A DNA stretch of 64,000 nt from contig NZ_LR134318.1 of the NCBI RefSeq assembly GCF_900636825.1, positions 2,575,501 through 2,639,500 on the forward strand. The letters are read 5' to 3'. This stretch comes from Pseudomonas fluorescens (GTDB lineage: Bacteria > Pseudomonadota > Gammaproteobacteria > Pseudomonadales > Pseudomonadaceae). This document shows positions 1-7,818 of this stretch, in pieces; the first letter of the stretch is position 1; each line of letters opens with the position of its first letter. The notes beneath the pieces were generated by a model. It was not told the DNA's origin. It saw nothing but the letters and a program-made list of their open reading frames with translations, and did no database searches. The translations under genes were made by a program, and so were the position numbers.

Positions 1-304
1 ATTGCAGGACGTTGAACACGGCAGGCCAGTCAGCATTGCCGGTCTCGTCACCGGGCGGCAGCGACCGGGCACCGCCAGTGGTGTGACCTTCGTCACCCTG
101 GAAGACGAGTTCGGCAACGTCAACGTGGTGGTCTGGCGTGACTTGGCCGAGCGCCAGCGGCAGGTGCTGGTCGGTTCGCAATTGCTCAGGGTCGACGGAC
201 GCTGGGAACGCCAGGGCGACGTGCGCCACCTCATCGCCGGCCGCATGAGCGACCTTAGCCCGATGCTTAAAGGCATCCGCGTACAAAGCCGCAATTTCCA
301 CTGA
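1..304 (+). CDS. dnaE2: Error-prone DNA polymerase DnaE2 (ImuC), C-terminal end only
   Basis: The window opens inside this gene; only about the last 100 residues are present, ending at TGA 302-304. The fragment carries the C-terminal OB-fold of DnaE-type polymerases, recognisable by a run reading [14 protein letters not shown], then [10 protein letters not shown] and VNVVVW. Retention of this OB-fold at the extreme C-terminus, without the longer tail of replicative DnaE, fits DnaE2/ImuC, the mutagenic translesion polymerase of the SOS response that works with ImuA/ImuB. Those partners would lie to the left, outside the window. Identification rests on the OB-fold alone; the polymerase active site is not visible. 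Confidence 0.85.
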   Translation, partial: LQDVEHGRPVSIAGLVTGRQRPGTASGVTFVTLEDEFGNVNVVVWRDLAERQRQVLVGSQLLRVDGRWERQGDVRHLIAGRMSDLSPMLKGIRVQSRNFH

Positions 305-340
305 GCCTGATTTCCCCTCAGGTGGCTGTGATCCGCCCTG

Positions 341-421
341 TGTAGGAGCTGCCGCAGGCTGCGATCTTTTGATCTTGATCTGAAGACGTCAAAAGATCGC
401 AGCCTTCGGCAACTCCTGCAG
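341..421. repeat. REP doublet, GGAGCTGCCGCAGGCTGCGA family
   Basis: Two inverted copies of a palindromic element face each other: TGTAGGAGCTGCCGCAGGCT on the left and its near-complement (GATCGCAGCC ... AACTCCTGCA) on the right. The pair folds into a long imperfect hairpin. It lies just after dnaE2 and fills much of the 288-base gap before the lipoprotein operon. Related pairs occur at 2343, 15899, 26693 and 33519. Confidence 0.85.
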
Positions 422-592
422 GCGGCTGATCGCTTGATTGTTCTCCTGTAGCGCGCGGACCGATAAAGCCAATTCACTGGCGTCAAAAAACCCTGTCTTC
501 AATGATGGCACTTTGTCATAATGCCGGCCGTTTTCAGCCCCTGTACCGCGTTGCCGTGCCGGGACACCGCCGTTTTCAATAAGGAATACTCA

Positions 593-1285
593 GTGAGAAT
601 GATCTCCCGAATGCTGGTATCAGGCGTGGCGATTGCCGTGCTTGGCACCCTTGCCACCACACTCTCTGGCTGCGCCACGGAAAGCTCCCGCGCCTTGCCG
701 GTGGCCAAGGTGGAAAGCGCCTCCCAGATCTGGACCGGCGTTCGCGTGCCGATGGCCGTGGGCAAGTTCGACAACCGTTCCAGCTACATGCGCGGAATCT
801 TCTCCGACGGCGTCGACCGTCTCGGCGGCCAGGCCAAGACCATCCTGATCACTCACTTGCAGCAGACCAACCGCTTCAGCGTGCTGGATCGCGACAACAT
901 GGGTGAAATCCAGCAGGAAGCGGCCATCAAAGGCCAGGCCCAGCGCCTCAAGGGTGCTGATTACGTGGTCACCGGTGACGTCACCGAATTCGGCCGCAAA
1001 GAGACTGGCGATCACCAATTGTTCGGCATTCTCGGCCGCGGCAAGACCCAGGTCGCTTACGCCAAGGTCAATCTGAACATCGTCAACATCAGCACCTCCG
1101 AAGTGGTCTATTCGACCCAGGGCGCCGGCGAATACGCATTGTCCAACCGCGAAATCATCGGCTTCGGTGGCACCGCTGCCTACGACTCCACCCTCAACGG
1201 CAAAGTCCTGGACCTGGCCATGCGCGAGGCGATCAATCGTCTGGTGGATGGTATGAACGCCGGTGCCTGGAAACCGGGCAACTGA
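593..1285 (+). CDS. CsgG/HfaB-family lipoprotein
   Basis: A 230-residue protein of the CsgG family, whose members form oligomeric pores or periplasmic assemblies at the outer membrane. It starts with a lipoprotein signal ending in the lipobox LSGC, followed by the family core: IWTGVRVPMAVGKFDN, a segment of the type LITHLQQTNRFSVLDRDNM, and KGADYVVTGDVTEFG. A GTG at 593 is preferred as start because AAGGA lies 7 bases upstream; ATG 599 is the alternative. It is the first gene of a tight operon with a DUF4810 and a GNA1162 lipoprotein. No curli subunit genes are nearby, so a curli-secretion role is not supported. It is shorter than E. coli CsgG (about 277 residues). Confidence 0.85.
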   Translation: MRMISRMLVSGVAIAVLGTLATTLSGCATESSRALPVAKVESASQIWTGVRVPMAVGKFDNRSSYMRGIFSDGVDRLGGQAKTILITHLQQTNRFSVLDRDNMGEIQQEAAIKGQAQRLKGADYVVTGDVTEFGRKETGDHQLFGILGRGKTQVAYAKVNLNIVNISTSEVVYSTQGAGEYALSNREIIGFGGTAAYDSTLNGKVLDLAMREAINRLVDGMNAGAWKPGN

Positions 1286-1313
1286 TCGACGCCCACTGCA
1301 AGGAGCAACACCC

Positions 1314-1682
1314 ATGAATCTGACTTTGTCGCGCGCGCTGATGGTGCTAACGCTGGCCGCCAGCGCTTTGCTGACCGGTTGCAGCAGCCCGAAAACCCTG
1401 TATCAGTGGGAAGGTTACGAGCCCCAGGTCTACGAATACTTCAAAGGTGAGGAGCCGAAAGAGGCTCAAATCGAAGCGCTGGAACGTGATCTGCAGAAAA
1501 TCCGCTCCACCGGCAAAGCTGTCCCGCCGGGCTACCACGCGCACTTGGGCCTGCTCTACCTGAGCATGGGCAAGGACGATCAGATGGTGCAGCAATTCAA
1601 CACCGAGAAAACCCTGTTCCCCGAGTCCGGTACGTATATGGACTTTCTGCTCAAAAACGCCAAGGCCGGAGTCGTGCAATGA
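1314..1682 (+). CDS. DUF4810 lipoprotein
   Basis: A 122-residue protein with a lipoprotein signal peptide (lipobox LTGC, near residue 22) and a mature part beginning SSPKTLYQWEGYEPQVYEY, typical of DUF4810. The start has AGGAG 8-12 bases upstream. The central part (EAQIEALERDLQKI; PGYHAHLGLLYLSMGKDDQM) resembles a TPR-like helical pair, suggesting a periplasmic assembly role. Its stop overlaps the next start by four bases (ATGA), so translation is probably coupled. This family is repeatedly found between CsgG-like and GNA1162-like genes. Molecular function is unknown. Confidence 0.85.
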   Translation: MNLTLSRALMVLTLAASALLTGCSSPKTLYQWEGYEPQVYEYFKGEEPKEAQIEALERDLQKIRSTGKAVPPGYHAHLGLLYLSMGKDDQMVQQFNTEKTLFPESGTYMDFLLKNAKAGVVQ

Positions 1683-2338
1683 TCTCGCGGACCTTGAAAC
1701 TGCTGGTGGGCGCACTGGCCCTGACGCTGCTCGGTGGCTGTGTTGCGCCGAAGACCGTTGACTACTCGGCGTACAAACAGGCGCGGCCGAAGACCATTCT
1801 GGTGTTGCCACCGCTGAACACTTCGCCGGACGTGAAGGCGTCGTACAGCCTGCTGTCGCAAGTGACGTTCCCGCTGGCCGAGGCCGGTTATTACGTGTTG
1901 CCGATCGCCTTGGTCGACGAGACTTTCCGCCAGAACGGCCTGACCACGCCGGATGACATTCATCAGGCACCGCCGCACAAGCTGAAGGAAATCTTCGGTG
2001 CGGATGCGGCGCTGTACATTACCGTGAGCGAATATGGCACGCGCTACATGGTGATCAGCAGTGAAACCGCGGTGACCGCGACGGCGAAACTGGTTGACCT
2101 GAAAAGCGGCACCACGCTGTGGACCGGCGCTGCGCGTGCGTCGAGCGAAGAGGGCGGCAACAACGGGGGCGGCGGTCTGATCGGCATGCTGATCACGGCG
2201 GCAGTGAAGCAGATCATCAACAGTGCCACCGATGCCGGCTACCCGATTGCCGGTGTGGCGAGCAATCGTCTGCTGTCCGCCGGGCATCCGGCGGGGCTGC
2301 TGTACGGCCCGCGCTCGCCGAAGTACGGCACTGACTGA
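1679..2338 (+). CDS. GNA1162/DUF799 family lipoprotein
   Basis: A 219-residue lipoprotein (lipobox LGGC) of the DUF799 family, known from the Neisseria surface antigen GNA1162. The mature part has the recognisable stretch RPKTILVLPPLNTSPDVKAS, an alpha/beta fold continuing through GADAALYITVSEYG, and a Gly-rich loop (GGNNGGGGLIG). It overlaps the DUF4810 gene by four bases and ends the operon; a REP doublet follows at once. The three proteins probably form one periplasmic or outer-membrane complex. That is inferred from gene fusion-like packing; no function is established here. Confidence 0.85.
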   Translation: MISRTLKLLVGALALTLLGGCVAPKTVDYSAYKQARPKTILVLPPLNTSPDVKASYSLLSQVTFPLAEAGYYVLPIALVDETFRQNGLTTPDDIHQAPPHKLKEIFGADAALYITVSEYGTRYMVISSETAVTATAKLVDLKSGTTLWTGAARASSEEGGNNGGGGLIGMLITAAVKQIINSATDAGYPIAGVASNRLLSAGHPAGLLYGPRSPKYGTD

Positions 2339-2342
2339 AAAA

Positions 2343-2423
2343 TCAAAAGATCGCAGCCAGCGGCAGCTCCTAGAGGAAAATGCATTGAAAATGCAGGAGC
2401 TGCCGCAGGCGGCGATCTTTTGC
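2343..2423. repeat. REP doublet after the lipoprotein operon
   Basis: Inverted pair: AAAAGATCGCAGCCAGCGGC on the left and GGAGCTGCCGCAGGCGGCGA on the right, with a short spacer. It lies between convergent genes (end of the lipoprotein operon, end of the flavin reductase gene), where the hairpin may also act as a bidirectional transcript end. Confidence 0.85.
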
Positions 2424-2432
2424 CGTTGACGT

Positions 2433-3095
2433 TTATTTGGCAGAAGGCCAAAACCGTTCGCCGCCGCCCGGCGCTTCCGTCCACGCTTGCAACGAGCGGG
2501 TCGGCAGGTCGAAGTAGTCGCGGGTTCGCGCATAACCGTGGCCGCCCATGCGGCCGATGGCATCCAGCCCCAACTGGTCGATATACAGCGTTTTCGGGTC
2601 GATCAATTCATCGCGCACATGCGCCATCAACACCTCGCCAAAAATGATTTCCCGCGACTGACCGATGTTCAGCGCCATCATCCGGCGGCACTCCAACGCG
2701 ACCGGCGCTTCGCCAATGCGCGGGCATTTCACTGCGGTACCCGCAATCGCGGTCAGGCCCGCCGCCGTCAGCTCATCGAAACCGGGTGCGAACGGCACCG
2801 CACAGACGTTCATCGCCTCCACCAGCGCATCGCTGACGATGTTCACGGTGAATTCCTGGTTCAACTGAATATTGCGCGTGGTGTCTTTCGGGCTCTGATC
2901 GCCGTAATTTTCGACGCCAAGCGCCAGGATCGGTGGATCCGCCGACAGTGCATTGAAGAAGCTGAACGGTGCGGCATTCACTCGGCCTTCGCCGTCGATG
3001 GTGGTTACCAGCGCAATCGGCCGGGGCACGACGCTGCCGATGAGGATTTTGTATTTTTCCCGCGGGCTGAGTTGGCTGAAATCGAAACTGTGCAT
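2433..3095 (-). CDS. Flavin reductase family protein (DIM6/NTAB, flavoredoxin-like)
   Basis: A 220-residue FMN-binding split-barrel protein. The N-terminal half has the family signature: YKILIGSVVPRPIALVTTID, then NAAPFSFFNALSADPP, where the flavin phosphate and isoalloxazine are usually held, and SPKDTTRNI. Related proteins reduce FMN/FAD with NAD(P)H, often to feed a flavin-dependent monooxygenase, or act as flavoredoxins. The ATG at 3095 is chosen because homologues begin at this point (MHSFDFSQL) and the open frame upstream has no family sequence. It is the last gene of the amidohydrolase/ABC operon, 11 bases after the preceding stop. No partner oxygenase is encoded in the cluster, so its electron acceptor is unclear. 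Confidence 0.85.
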   Translation of the reverse strand: MHSFDFSQLSPREKYKILIGSVVPRPIALVTTIDGEGRVNAAPFSFFNALSADPPILALGVENYGDQSPKDTTRNIQLNQEFTVNIVSDALVEAMNVCAVPFAPGFDELTAAGLTAIAGTAVKCPRIGEAPVALECRRMMALNIGQSREIIFGEVLMAHVRDELIDPKTLYIDQLGLDAIGRMGGHGYARTRDYFDLPTRSLQAWTEAPGGGERFWPSAK

Positions 3096-3106
3096 GGCAA
3101 AAATCT

Positions 3107-4594
3107 CTAGGCGAGGGGATCGATCGCGCTCAATGGCGCATTGAGGCTGTAGTCGTCGGCGAATGGAATGGCCGGCTGGAACAGGGTTTTCCAGTCCGGT
3201 CTTCCGGACGCCCGGTCGCTGTGGCTGCGCATCAGCGTTTCGTATTGGCGCTGCGCCTGGCGTTGCAGTGCGAGGTAGTCGATGCCGTTGACCTGACCGT
3301 CGTGCATCACACATCGACCGTCGATGTAACTGGCGATGCAGTCGTCGCCGCGCCCCGCCAACAGCAGGTTTTTCAGCGGATCGAACAGCGGCCCCAAATG
3401 CATGCCGCGCAGGCTGAACACAGTAATGTCGGCTTTCGCACCGGGGGCCAGACGGCCAAGGTCATCACGGCCCAGCGCCCGAGCGCCGCCAAGCGTCGCA
3501 GCGTTGTACAGGTCGAGGCCGCTGGTCAGTGAAGGGCCGCCCTCCATGAGCCGCGCAATGTTCAGACCGTGACGCATGTTCTCCAGCAAATCGGCCGGCC
3601 AGGTGTCCGTGCCCAGGGCAAAATTGATGCCTTTGGCGCGGTAACGGCCGAACGAGTCCAGTGCTTCGCCATCGCGAGCGAACACCAATGGGCAATGCAC
3701 CAGACTCGCGCCGCCGTCGATCACCCGCTGCAGGTCGTCGTCGCCGTCGGTGTAAATGCCGTGCGGCAGCAGACTACGCGGGGTGAGCAAATCCAGTTGC
3801 TGCAACCAGCCCAGCGGCGAAGCGCCGCGCAATTGCTCGACCATCGCCACTTCGCCCAGGCCCTGACAGCAATGCAGGCGCATCGGCGCATTCAGTTCGC
3901 GGCTCAAAGCCGACGTGCGTTGCAACAACGCTGGGCTGCAGGTCTGGATGCGATCCGGCAACAGCGCACCGCGAATCAAGCCGTCGTGGGCGCCGTCGAA
4001 ATCCTTGAAGAATCGCTCAGCGGCATCGAGCCCGGCGAGTCCGCGGGCCTCATCCCAGTGATGGCCGAGGGTGCCGTCGGCCTGCCAGTAGCTCATGCCG
4101 CTCATGTAGCAGGGGCCGAGGTAGGTGCGCAGCCCGAGTTCGCCGGCAATGGCGGCGACCCCGGCAAATTCATCGTAGGTTTCCGCCCACTCGCGGTAGT
4201 ACATCGAGGTGATCGGCATCGCCGTGGTGATGCCATTGCGGATCAATTGGGTAAAGGCGTAGCGGTATTTGAAACGCTCTTGTTCCGGGCTGTACGTCTC
4301 GCGCGGACCGGCCGCTAGATAGTCCGCCGACCACATGCGGCCCATGCCGCGCTCATCGTCGTTATCGAGGGTCAGTACCGTCGAATCAAGATCGCCGAGG
4401 GCGTCCAGATCGATGAATCCGGGGCCGATCAACGCATTGCCATAGTCGATCCATTGATCTACCGGCCCCGCGTAACCGCGCCCGACAAACTCGATGCGCG
4501 AACCGCCGAACACCACTTCGCCGTCGCGCCACAGCACATGTTGCGTGCCGTCGAAGCCGACTACGCAACTGGCTTTCAGGCCAATACGCTTCAC
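3107..4594 (-). CDS. Amidohydrolase-superfamily protein (chlorohydrolase/guanine deaminase-like)
   Basis: A 495-residue member of the ATZ/TRZ/guanine-deaminase branch of amidohydrolases. Visible landmarks are ALIGPGFIDLDALGDLD (residues about 54-70), MRLHCCQG with a metal-type His, LLPHGIYTD with a second His, and ALGTDTWPADLLENMRHGL containing the catalytic-type Asp. The strand-1 HxH motif that should follow PGFID is missing: residues 64 and 66 are Asp and Leu. The protein may therefore use fewer metal ligands or a different metal site, or have lost classical activity. Its ATG overlaps the stop of the upstream cytosine-deaminase-like gene by four bases. Substrate unknown; probably a heterocycle imported by the linked ABC transporter. 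Confidence 0.8.
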   Translation of the reverse strand: MKRIGLKASCVVGFDGTQHVLWRDGEVVFGGSRIEFVGRGYAGPVDQWIDYGNALIGPGFIDLDALGDLDSTVLTLDNDDERGMGRMWSADYLAAGPRETYSPEQERFKYRYAFTQLIRNGITTAMPITSMYYREWAETYDEFAGVAAIAGELGLRTYLGPCYMSGMSYWQADGTLGHHWDEARGLAGLDAAERFFKDFDGAHDGLIRGALLPDRIQTCSPALLQRTSALSRELNAPMRLHCCQGLGEVAMVEQLRGASPLGWLQQLDLLTPRSLLPHGIYTDGDDDLQRVIDGGASLVHCPLVFARDGEALDSFGRYRAKGINFALGTDTWPADLLENMRHGLNIARLMEGGPSLTSGLDLYNAATLGGARALGRDDLGRLAPGAKADITVFSLRGMHLGPLFDPLKNLLLAGRGDDCIASYIDGRCVMHDGQVNGIDYLALQRQAQRQYETLMRSHSDRASGRPDWKTLFQPAIPFADDYSLNAPLSAIDPLA

Positions 4595-5787
4595 AAGCGG
4601 CTGCTCAGCAAGCGCCCGCCGCTGGCGATCAATTCACCGCCGCGGTAAACCTCACGCATCGGTCGCGCGACGACTGCTTCGCCGAGAGTTTCGACCGGCA
4701 TCAACAGAAAGTCCGCACGATGCCCGACACCGAACCCATAGTCCTCGGCGCCCAGCGCCCGCGCGCCATTCACGGTCGCCGCCTCGAATGCCGCCGCCAG
4801 TTCATCGTCCTTGCCCAGATCAAAGCGAAACGCCAACAACATCGCCCGCTCGAGCATGTCGCCATTGCCCATCGGCGACCACGCATCGCGGATCCCGTCG
4901 GAGCCCAGGCAGACATTCACGCCGCTTTCGCGCAGCGCCAGAAACGGCGGCACTGCGCAGTCGGCCGGTGCCGAACTCATCAGGGAAATGCCCAACGCCG
5001 CCAAGCGTTCTGCGACCGGTTTGACCTGCGCCCAAGGCAGCATGCCGAGGCAATAGGCGTGGCTGATCATCACCCGGTTCTGCAAGTTGAAACGCTCGGT
5101 GTAGTCGGCAATCAGCGCGATCTGCCAGAGGCCCAGTTCGCCTTTGTCGTGCAGATGAATATCCACGCCGCGAGCGAATTCAGCCGCCAGTTTGAAGACG
5201 AAATCCAGCTGAGCGATCGGGTCATTGTCGATACCGCACGGGTCGAGACCGCCAACGTTTTCCACGCCCAGCGCCATCGCTTCGCGCATCAGTTCGGCGG
5301 TGCCGGGGCGACTGATCAGGCCGGTTTGCGGGAAGACCACCAGTTGCAGGTCGATGAGATCCTTGTAGCGTTCGCGCAATTGCTGCATGGCTTCGACGTG
5401 ACGCAGACCGAATTCAGGATCGATGTCGACATGACAGCGCATCGTCAGCGAGCCGCGAGCGATGCAGTTTTCCAGCAGCGCGCCGGCACGCTCGGCGATT
5501 GGCGCTGTGACTTCACGCAGGATGCGCCGCTCATTGCTGATGTAATCCTTGAGCGTCGGCCCGGCACTGTTCGGGCGCCAGGGTTGGCCGTAGAGGGTTT
5601 TGTCGAGGTGCACGTGGCTTTCGACCAGCGCCGCGGTCAGCAAACGGTTTTGCCCGTCGATGTCGCTCGCGGCCAGCGGCGCATTGCTGGCCGGGCGGCG
5701 TTGGCTGAACCGGCCGTGGTCGATCAGCAGGTCTTCGGCTGGGGCTCCGTAGGGGCGCACGTTGCGGAGCCAGTGTGGTTGGGTCAT
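4591..5787 (-). CDS. Cytosine deaminase-like amidohydrolase
   Basis: A 398-residue amidohydrolase with the CodA-type active site: VESHVHLDKTLYGQPW (His58 and His60 as the HxH pair), CHVDIDP, DIHLHDKGELGLWQ, VMISHAYCLGM and a strand-8 Asp in CLGSDGIRDAWSPMGNGDM. CodA-family enzymes hydrolytically deaminate cytosine, isocytosine, creatinine or related N-heterocycles. The start at 5787 is preferred over ATG 5802 because a TGAGG ribosome site sits about 5 bases upstream. The gene is coupled by ATGA overlap to the second amidohydrolase. A REP doublet separates it from the ABC-transporter genes, so it may also have its own promoter. True substrate not determinable from sequence. Confidence 0.85.
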   Translation of the reverse strand: MTQPHWLRNVRPYGAPAEDLLIDHGRFSQRRPASNAPLAASDIDGQNRLLTAALVESHVHLDKTLYGQPWRPNSAGPTLKDYISNERRILREVTAPIAERAGALLENCIARGSLTMRCHVDIDPEFGLRHVEAMQQLRERYKDLIDLQLVVFPQTGLISRPGTAELMREAMALGVENVGGLDPCGIDNDPIAQLDFVFKLAAEFARGVDIHLHDKGELGLWQIALIADYTERFNLQNRVMISHAYCLGMLPWAQVKPVAERLAALGISLMSSAPADCAVPPFLALRESGVNVCLGSDGIRDAWSPMGNGDMLERAMLLAFRFDLGKDDELAAAFEAATVNGARALGAEDYGFGVGHRADFLLMPVETLGEAVVARPMREVYRGGELIASGGRLLSSRL

Positions 5788-5833
5788 ATCAACCTCATTC
5801 ATGTCTCAGAAAGTTGTGGTTGCCGAGCGGGCC

Positions 5834-5932
5834 TCATCGCTAGCAGGGCTAGCTCCCACATGTGGTCAGTGTTGAATTCAAAATTCGTGGACAACCAAAA
5901 TCCCCTGTGGGAGCTAGCCCTGCTAGCGATGG
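5834..5932. repeat. REP doublet, GCTAGCAGGGCTAGCTCCCA family
   Basis: Inverted pair ATCGCTAGCAGGGCTAGCTC / GAGCTAGCCCTGCTAGCGAT separated by about 55 bases, inside the amidohydrolase/ABC operon between the solute-binding-protein gene and the deaminase gene. A stable hairpin here could set different mRNA levels for the abundant binding protein and the downstream enzymes. Confidence 0.85.
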
Positions 5933-5958
5933 CCGCGCCTCGGTTTCAAGCCAGTTGA

Positions 5959-7011
5959 TCAACCCTTGAGCTTCGACCAGATCCGATCCTGCAGCTCCCG
6001 CGCCTTGTTGCTGCATTCCTTTTCCGGGCGCAGGCGCGAGGCGTATTCGTCGGGCATGTTGATCGCGTCCATGACTTTCCATTTCGGGTCGAGCAGCGAG
6101 TCGCTCTGAATGCCGTTGGCATACGCGATAGCGTTGGAAACCGCTGCGGCGTTCTCCGGTTTCATCATCCAGTCGATGAAGATCTTCGCGTTACCCGGAT
6201 GCGGTGCGCTTTTCGGCACGGCGAAGTTGTCCTGGAACATCGCCAGACCTTCACGCGGGTAAACGTACTTGATCGTGCTTTTCTGCAAGGTGGCGCGGGC
6301 GGTGGAGCCGTTCCAGTTCTGCATCATGATCACCTCGCCCGAGGCCATGCGATCGACGGTATTGTCGGAGCTGTACATCTTCAGGAACGGTTTCTGCTTC
6401 TGCAGCAATTCGAGAATGCGTTTGGCGTCCTGCGGGTTTTCGCTGCATTCGTCGACGTTCAGATAATGGCTGGCGGCGTTGATCACGCTGCTCGACGTAT
6501 CGAGTGCGGCGAGCTGCCCTTGCAGCTCCTTGCGCGGCTCGAAGAATTCTTTCCACGAATCATCCAGCTTGCCGCCCGGCACCCGCGCGCTGTCGTAAGA
6601 AAAACCGGTGGTGCCCCACAGATACGGCGCCGAAAACTTGCGCCCCGGGTCGAAACTCGGATCGCGGAACGGCCCTTTGACGTACTGGAAATTGCTCAGG
6701 CTCGGCGCGTCGATCTCCATCAGCAGGTCCTGCTTGATCAGCGTCTGCATGATCGACTGCGACGGCACGATCACGTCATACGCGGCGCCGCCGGCCTGTA
6801 ATTTGGCGAGTAGGGTTTCGTTGCTGTCGTAACCGTCCATGGTCACTTTGATCCCGGTTTCCTTCTCGAACTTGGCCAGCAAATCGACCGGGTAGTAGTC
6901 GGTCCAGTTGTAGAAAAACAACTGTTTGGGTTCGGCCGCGTGAACACTGAATGCCGTCAGACAACTCAGGGCCAGACCGGATACCGCCAGACGCATGCTT
7001 TTGATTTTCAT
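5959..7011 (-). CDS. ABC transporter periplasmic solute-binding protein (PotD-like)
   Basis: A 350-residue periplasmic binding protein of the spermidine/putrescine (PotD) class. A signal peptide (cleavage near SVHA/AEP, residue 25) precedes the typical start of the mature protein, LFFYNWTDYYPVDLLAKFEK, and TGIKVTMDGYDSNETLLAKL. Further family landmarks are YDVIVPSQSIMQTL, SAPYLWGTTGFSYD and MMQNWNGSTA. It belongs to a four-gene importer (ATPase, two permeases, binding protein), 18 bases after the second permease gene. Linked genes are deaminase-like hydrolases, so the ligand may be a cationic N-heterocycle or amine and need not be a polyamine. That ligand assignment is inference. Confidence 0.9.
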   Translation of the reverse strand: MKIKSMRLAVSGLALSCLTAFSVHAAEPKQLFFYNWTDYYPVDLLAKFEKETGIKVTMDGYDSNETLLAKLQAGGAAYDVIVPSQSIMQTLIKQDLLMEIDAPSLSNFQYVKGPFRDPSFDPGRKFSAPYLWGTTGFSYDSARVPGGKLDDSWKEFFEPRKELQGQLAALDTSSSVINAASHYLNVDECSENPQDAKRILELLQKQKPFLKMYSSDNTVDRMASGEVIMMQNWNGSTARATLQKSTIKYVYPREGLAMFQDNFAVPKSAPHPGNAKIFIDWMMKPENAAAVSNAIAYANGIQSDSLLDPKWKVMDAINMPDEYASRLRPEKECSNKARELQDRIWSKLKG

Positions 7012-7029
7012 GAACGGAGCGCTCCAGAA

Positions 7030-7818
7030 TTATTGTTGTTTACCGCGTTGGCCCAGCCAGAAGGCCAGCACCACAAGGACGATGGAAATAAGCAGCATCA
7101 GCGTCGAGATCGCATTGATTTCCGGCGTTACGCCAGCCTTGATCGCTGAGAAGATGTACACCGGCAAAGTCGTCGAACCGGGCCCGGCGACGAAGAAAGT
7201 CATGATGAAATCGTCGAGGCTGACCACGAACGCCAATACCGCGCCGGACAACACCGCCGGCCACAGCAGCGGCAATGTCACGCGGCGGAAGACCTGCCAC
7301 GGATTGGCGTACAGATCGTTGGCGGCTTCCAGCAAGCTCTTGTCCAGATCATTGAGCCGCGCGCGAATCGGCAGGTAGGCGAACGGAATGCAGAAGCCGA
7401 TGTGCGCGACGATCACCGTCAGCAAGCCGAGTTTGATGCCCAGCGCCATGAACAGCAGCAGGGTCGCCACCGCGGTGACAATCTCCGGCAGGATCAGCGG
7501 CAGATTAATCCCGCCCTCGACCATCTTTTGCCCGTAGAACGGCCGATAAGTGGCCAGCGCCGCGAGCAGCGCAATCGCCGTGGCGCATACCGTGGCAATG
7601 GTCGCGACGATGATCGAATTCAGCGCCGCCGTCTGAATCGACGGGTTGGCGAGAATCCGCCCGTACCAGGCGAACGAAAACTCGGTCCACACCGTCGCCG
7701 AACGGTTGGCGTTGAAGCTGTAGGCGATCAACACGAAGATCGGCAAGTACAGATACGCAAGGATCAGCAAGCTGATTTCGCGGGTCGCCGGGAGTTTTTT
7801 CAGGTGCAGGGAAATCAT
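7030..7818 (-). CDS. ABC transporter permease (PotC-like)
   Basis: A 262-residue inner-membrane permease with six predicted hydrophobic segments, starting after a short basic N-terminus (LILAYLYLPIFVLIAYSF). The cytoplasmic EAA loop that docks on the ATPase is visible as LLEAANDLYANPWQVFRRV. The domain order and length match PotC-type permeases of polyamine-class importers. Its start overlaps the stop of the other permease gene by four bases (7815-7818), indicating translational coupling. It should pair with the PotB-like subunit to form the translocation pore. Confidence 0.9.
   Translation of the reverse strand: MISLHLKKLPATREISLLILAYLYLPIFVLIAYSFNANRSATVWTEFSFAWYGRILANPSIQTAALNSIIVATIATVCATAIALLAALATYRPFYGQKMVEGGINLPLILPEIVTAVATLLLFMALGIKLGLLTVIVAHIGFCIPFAYLPIRARLNDLDKSLLEAANDLYANPWQVFRRVTLPLLWPAVLSGAVLAFVVSLDDFIMTFFVAGPGSTTLPVYIFSAIKAGVTPEINAISTLMLLISIVLVVLAFWLGQRGKQQ

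Noticed and set aside
593..1285. Curli secretion channel CsgG
   Set aside because: The protein is shorter and its neighbours are DUF4810 and GNA1162 lipoproteins, with no csgA, csgB, csgE or csgF.
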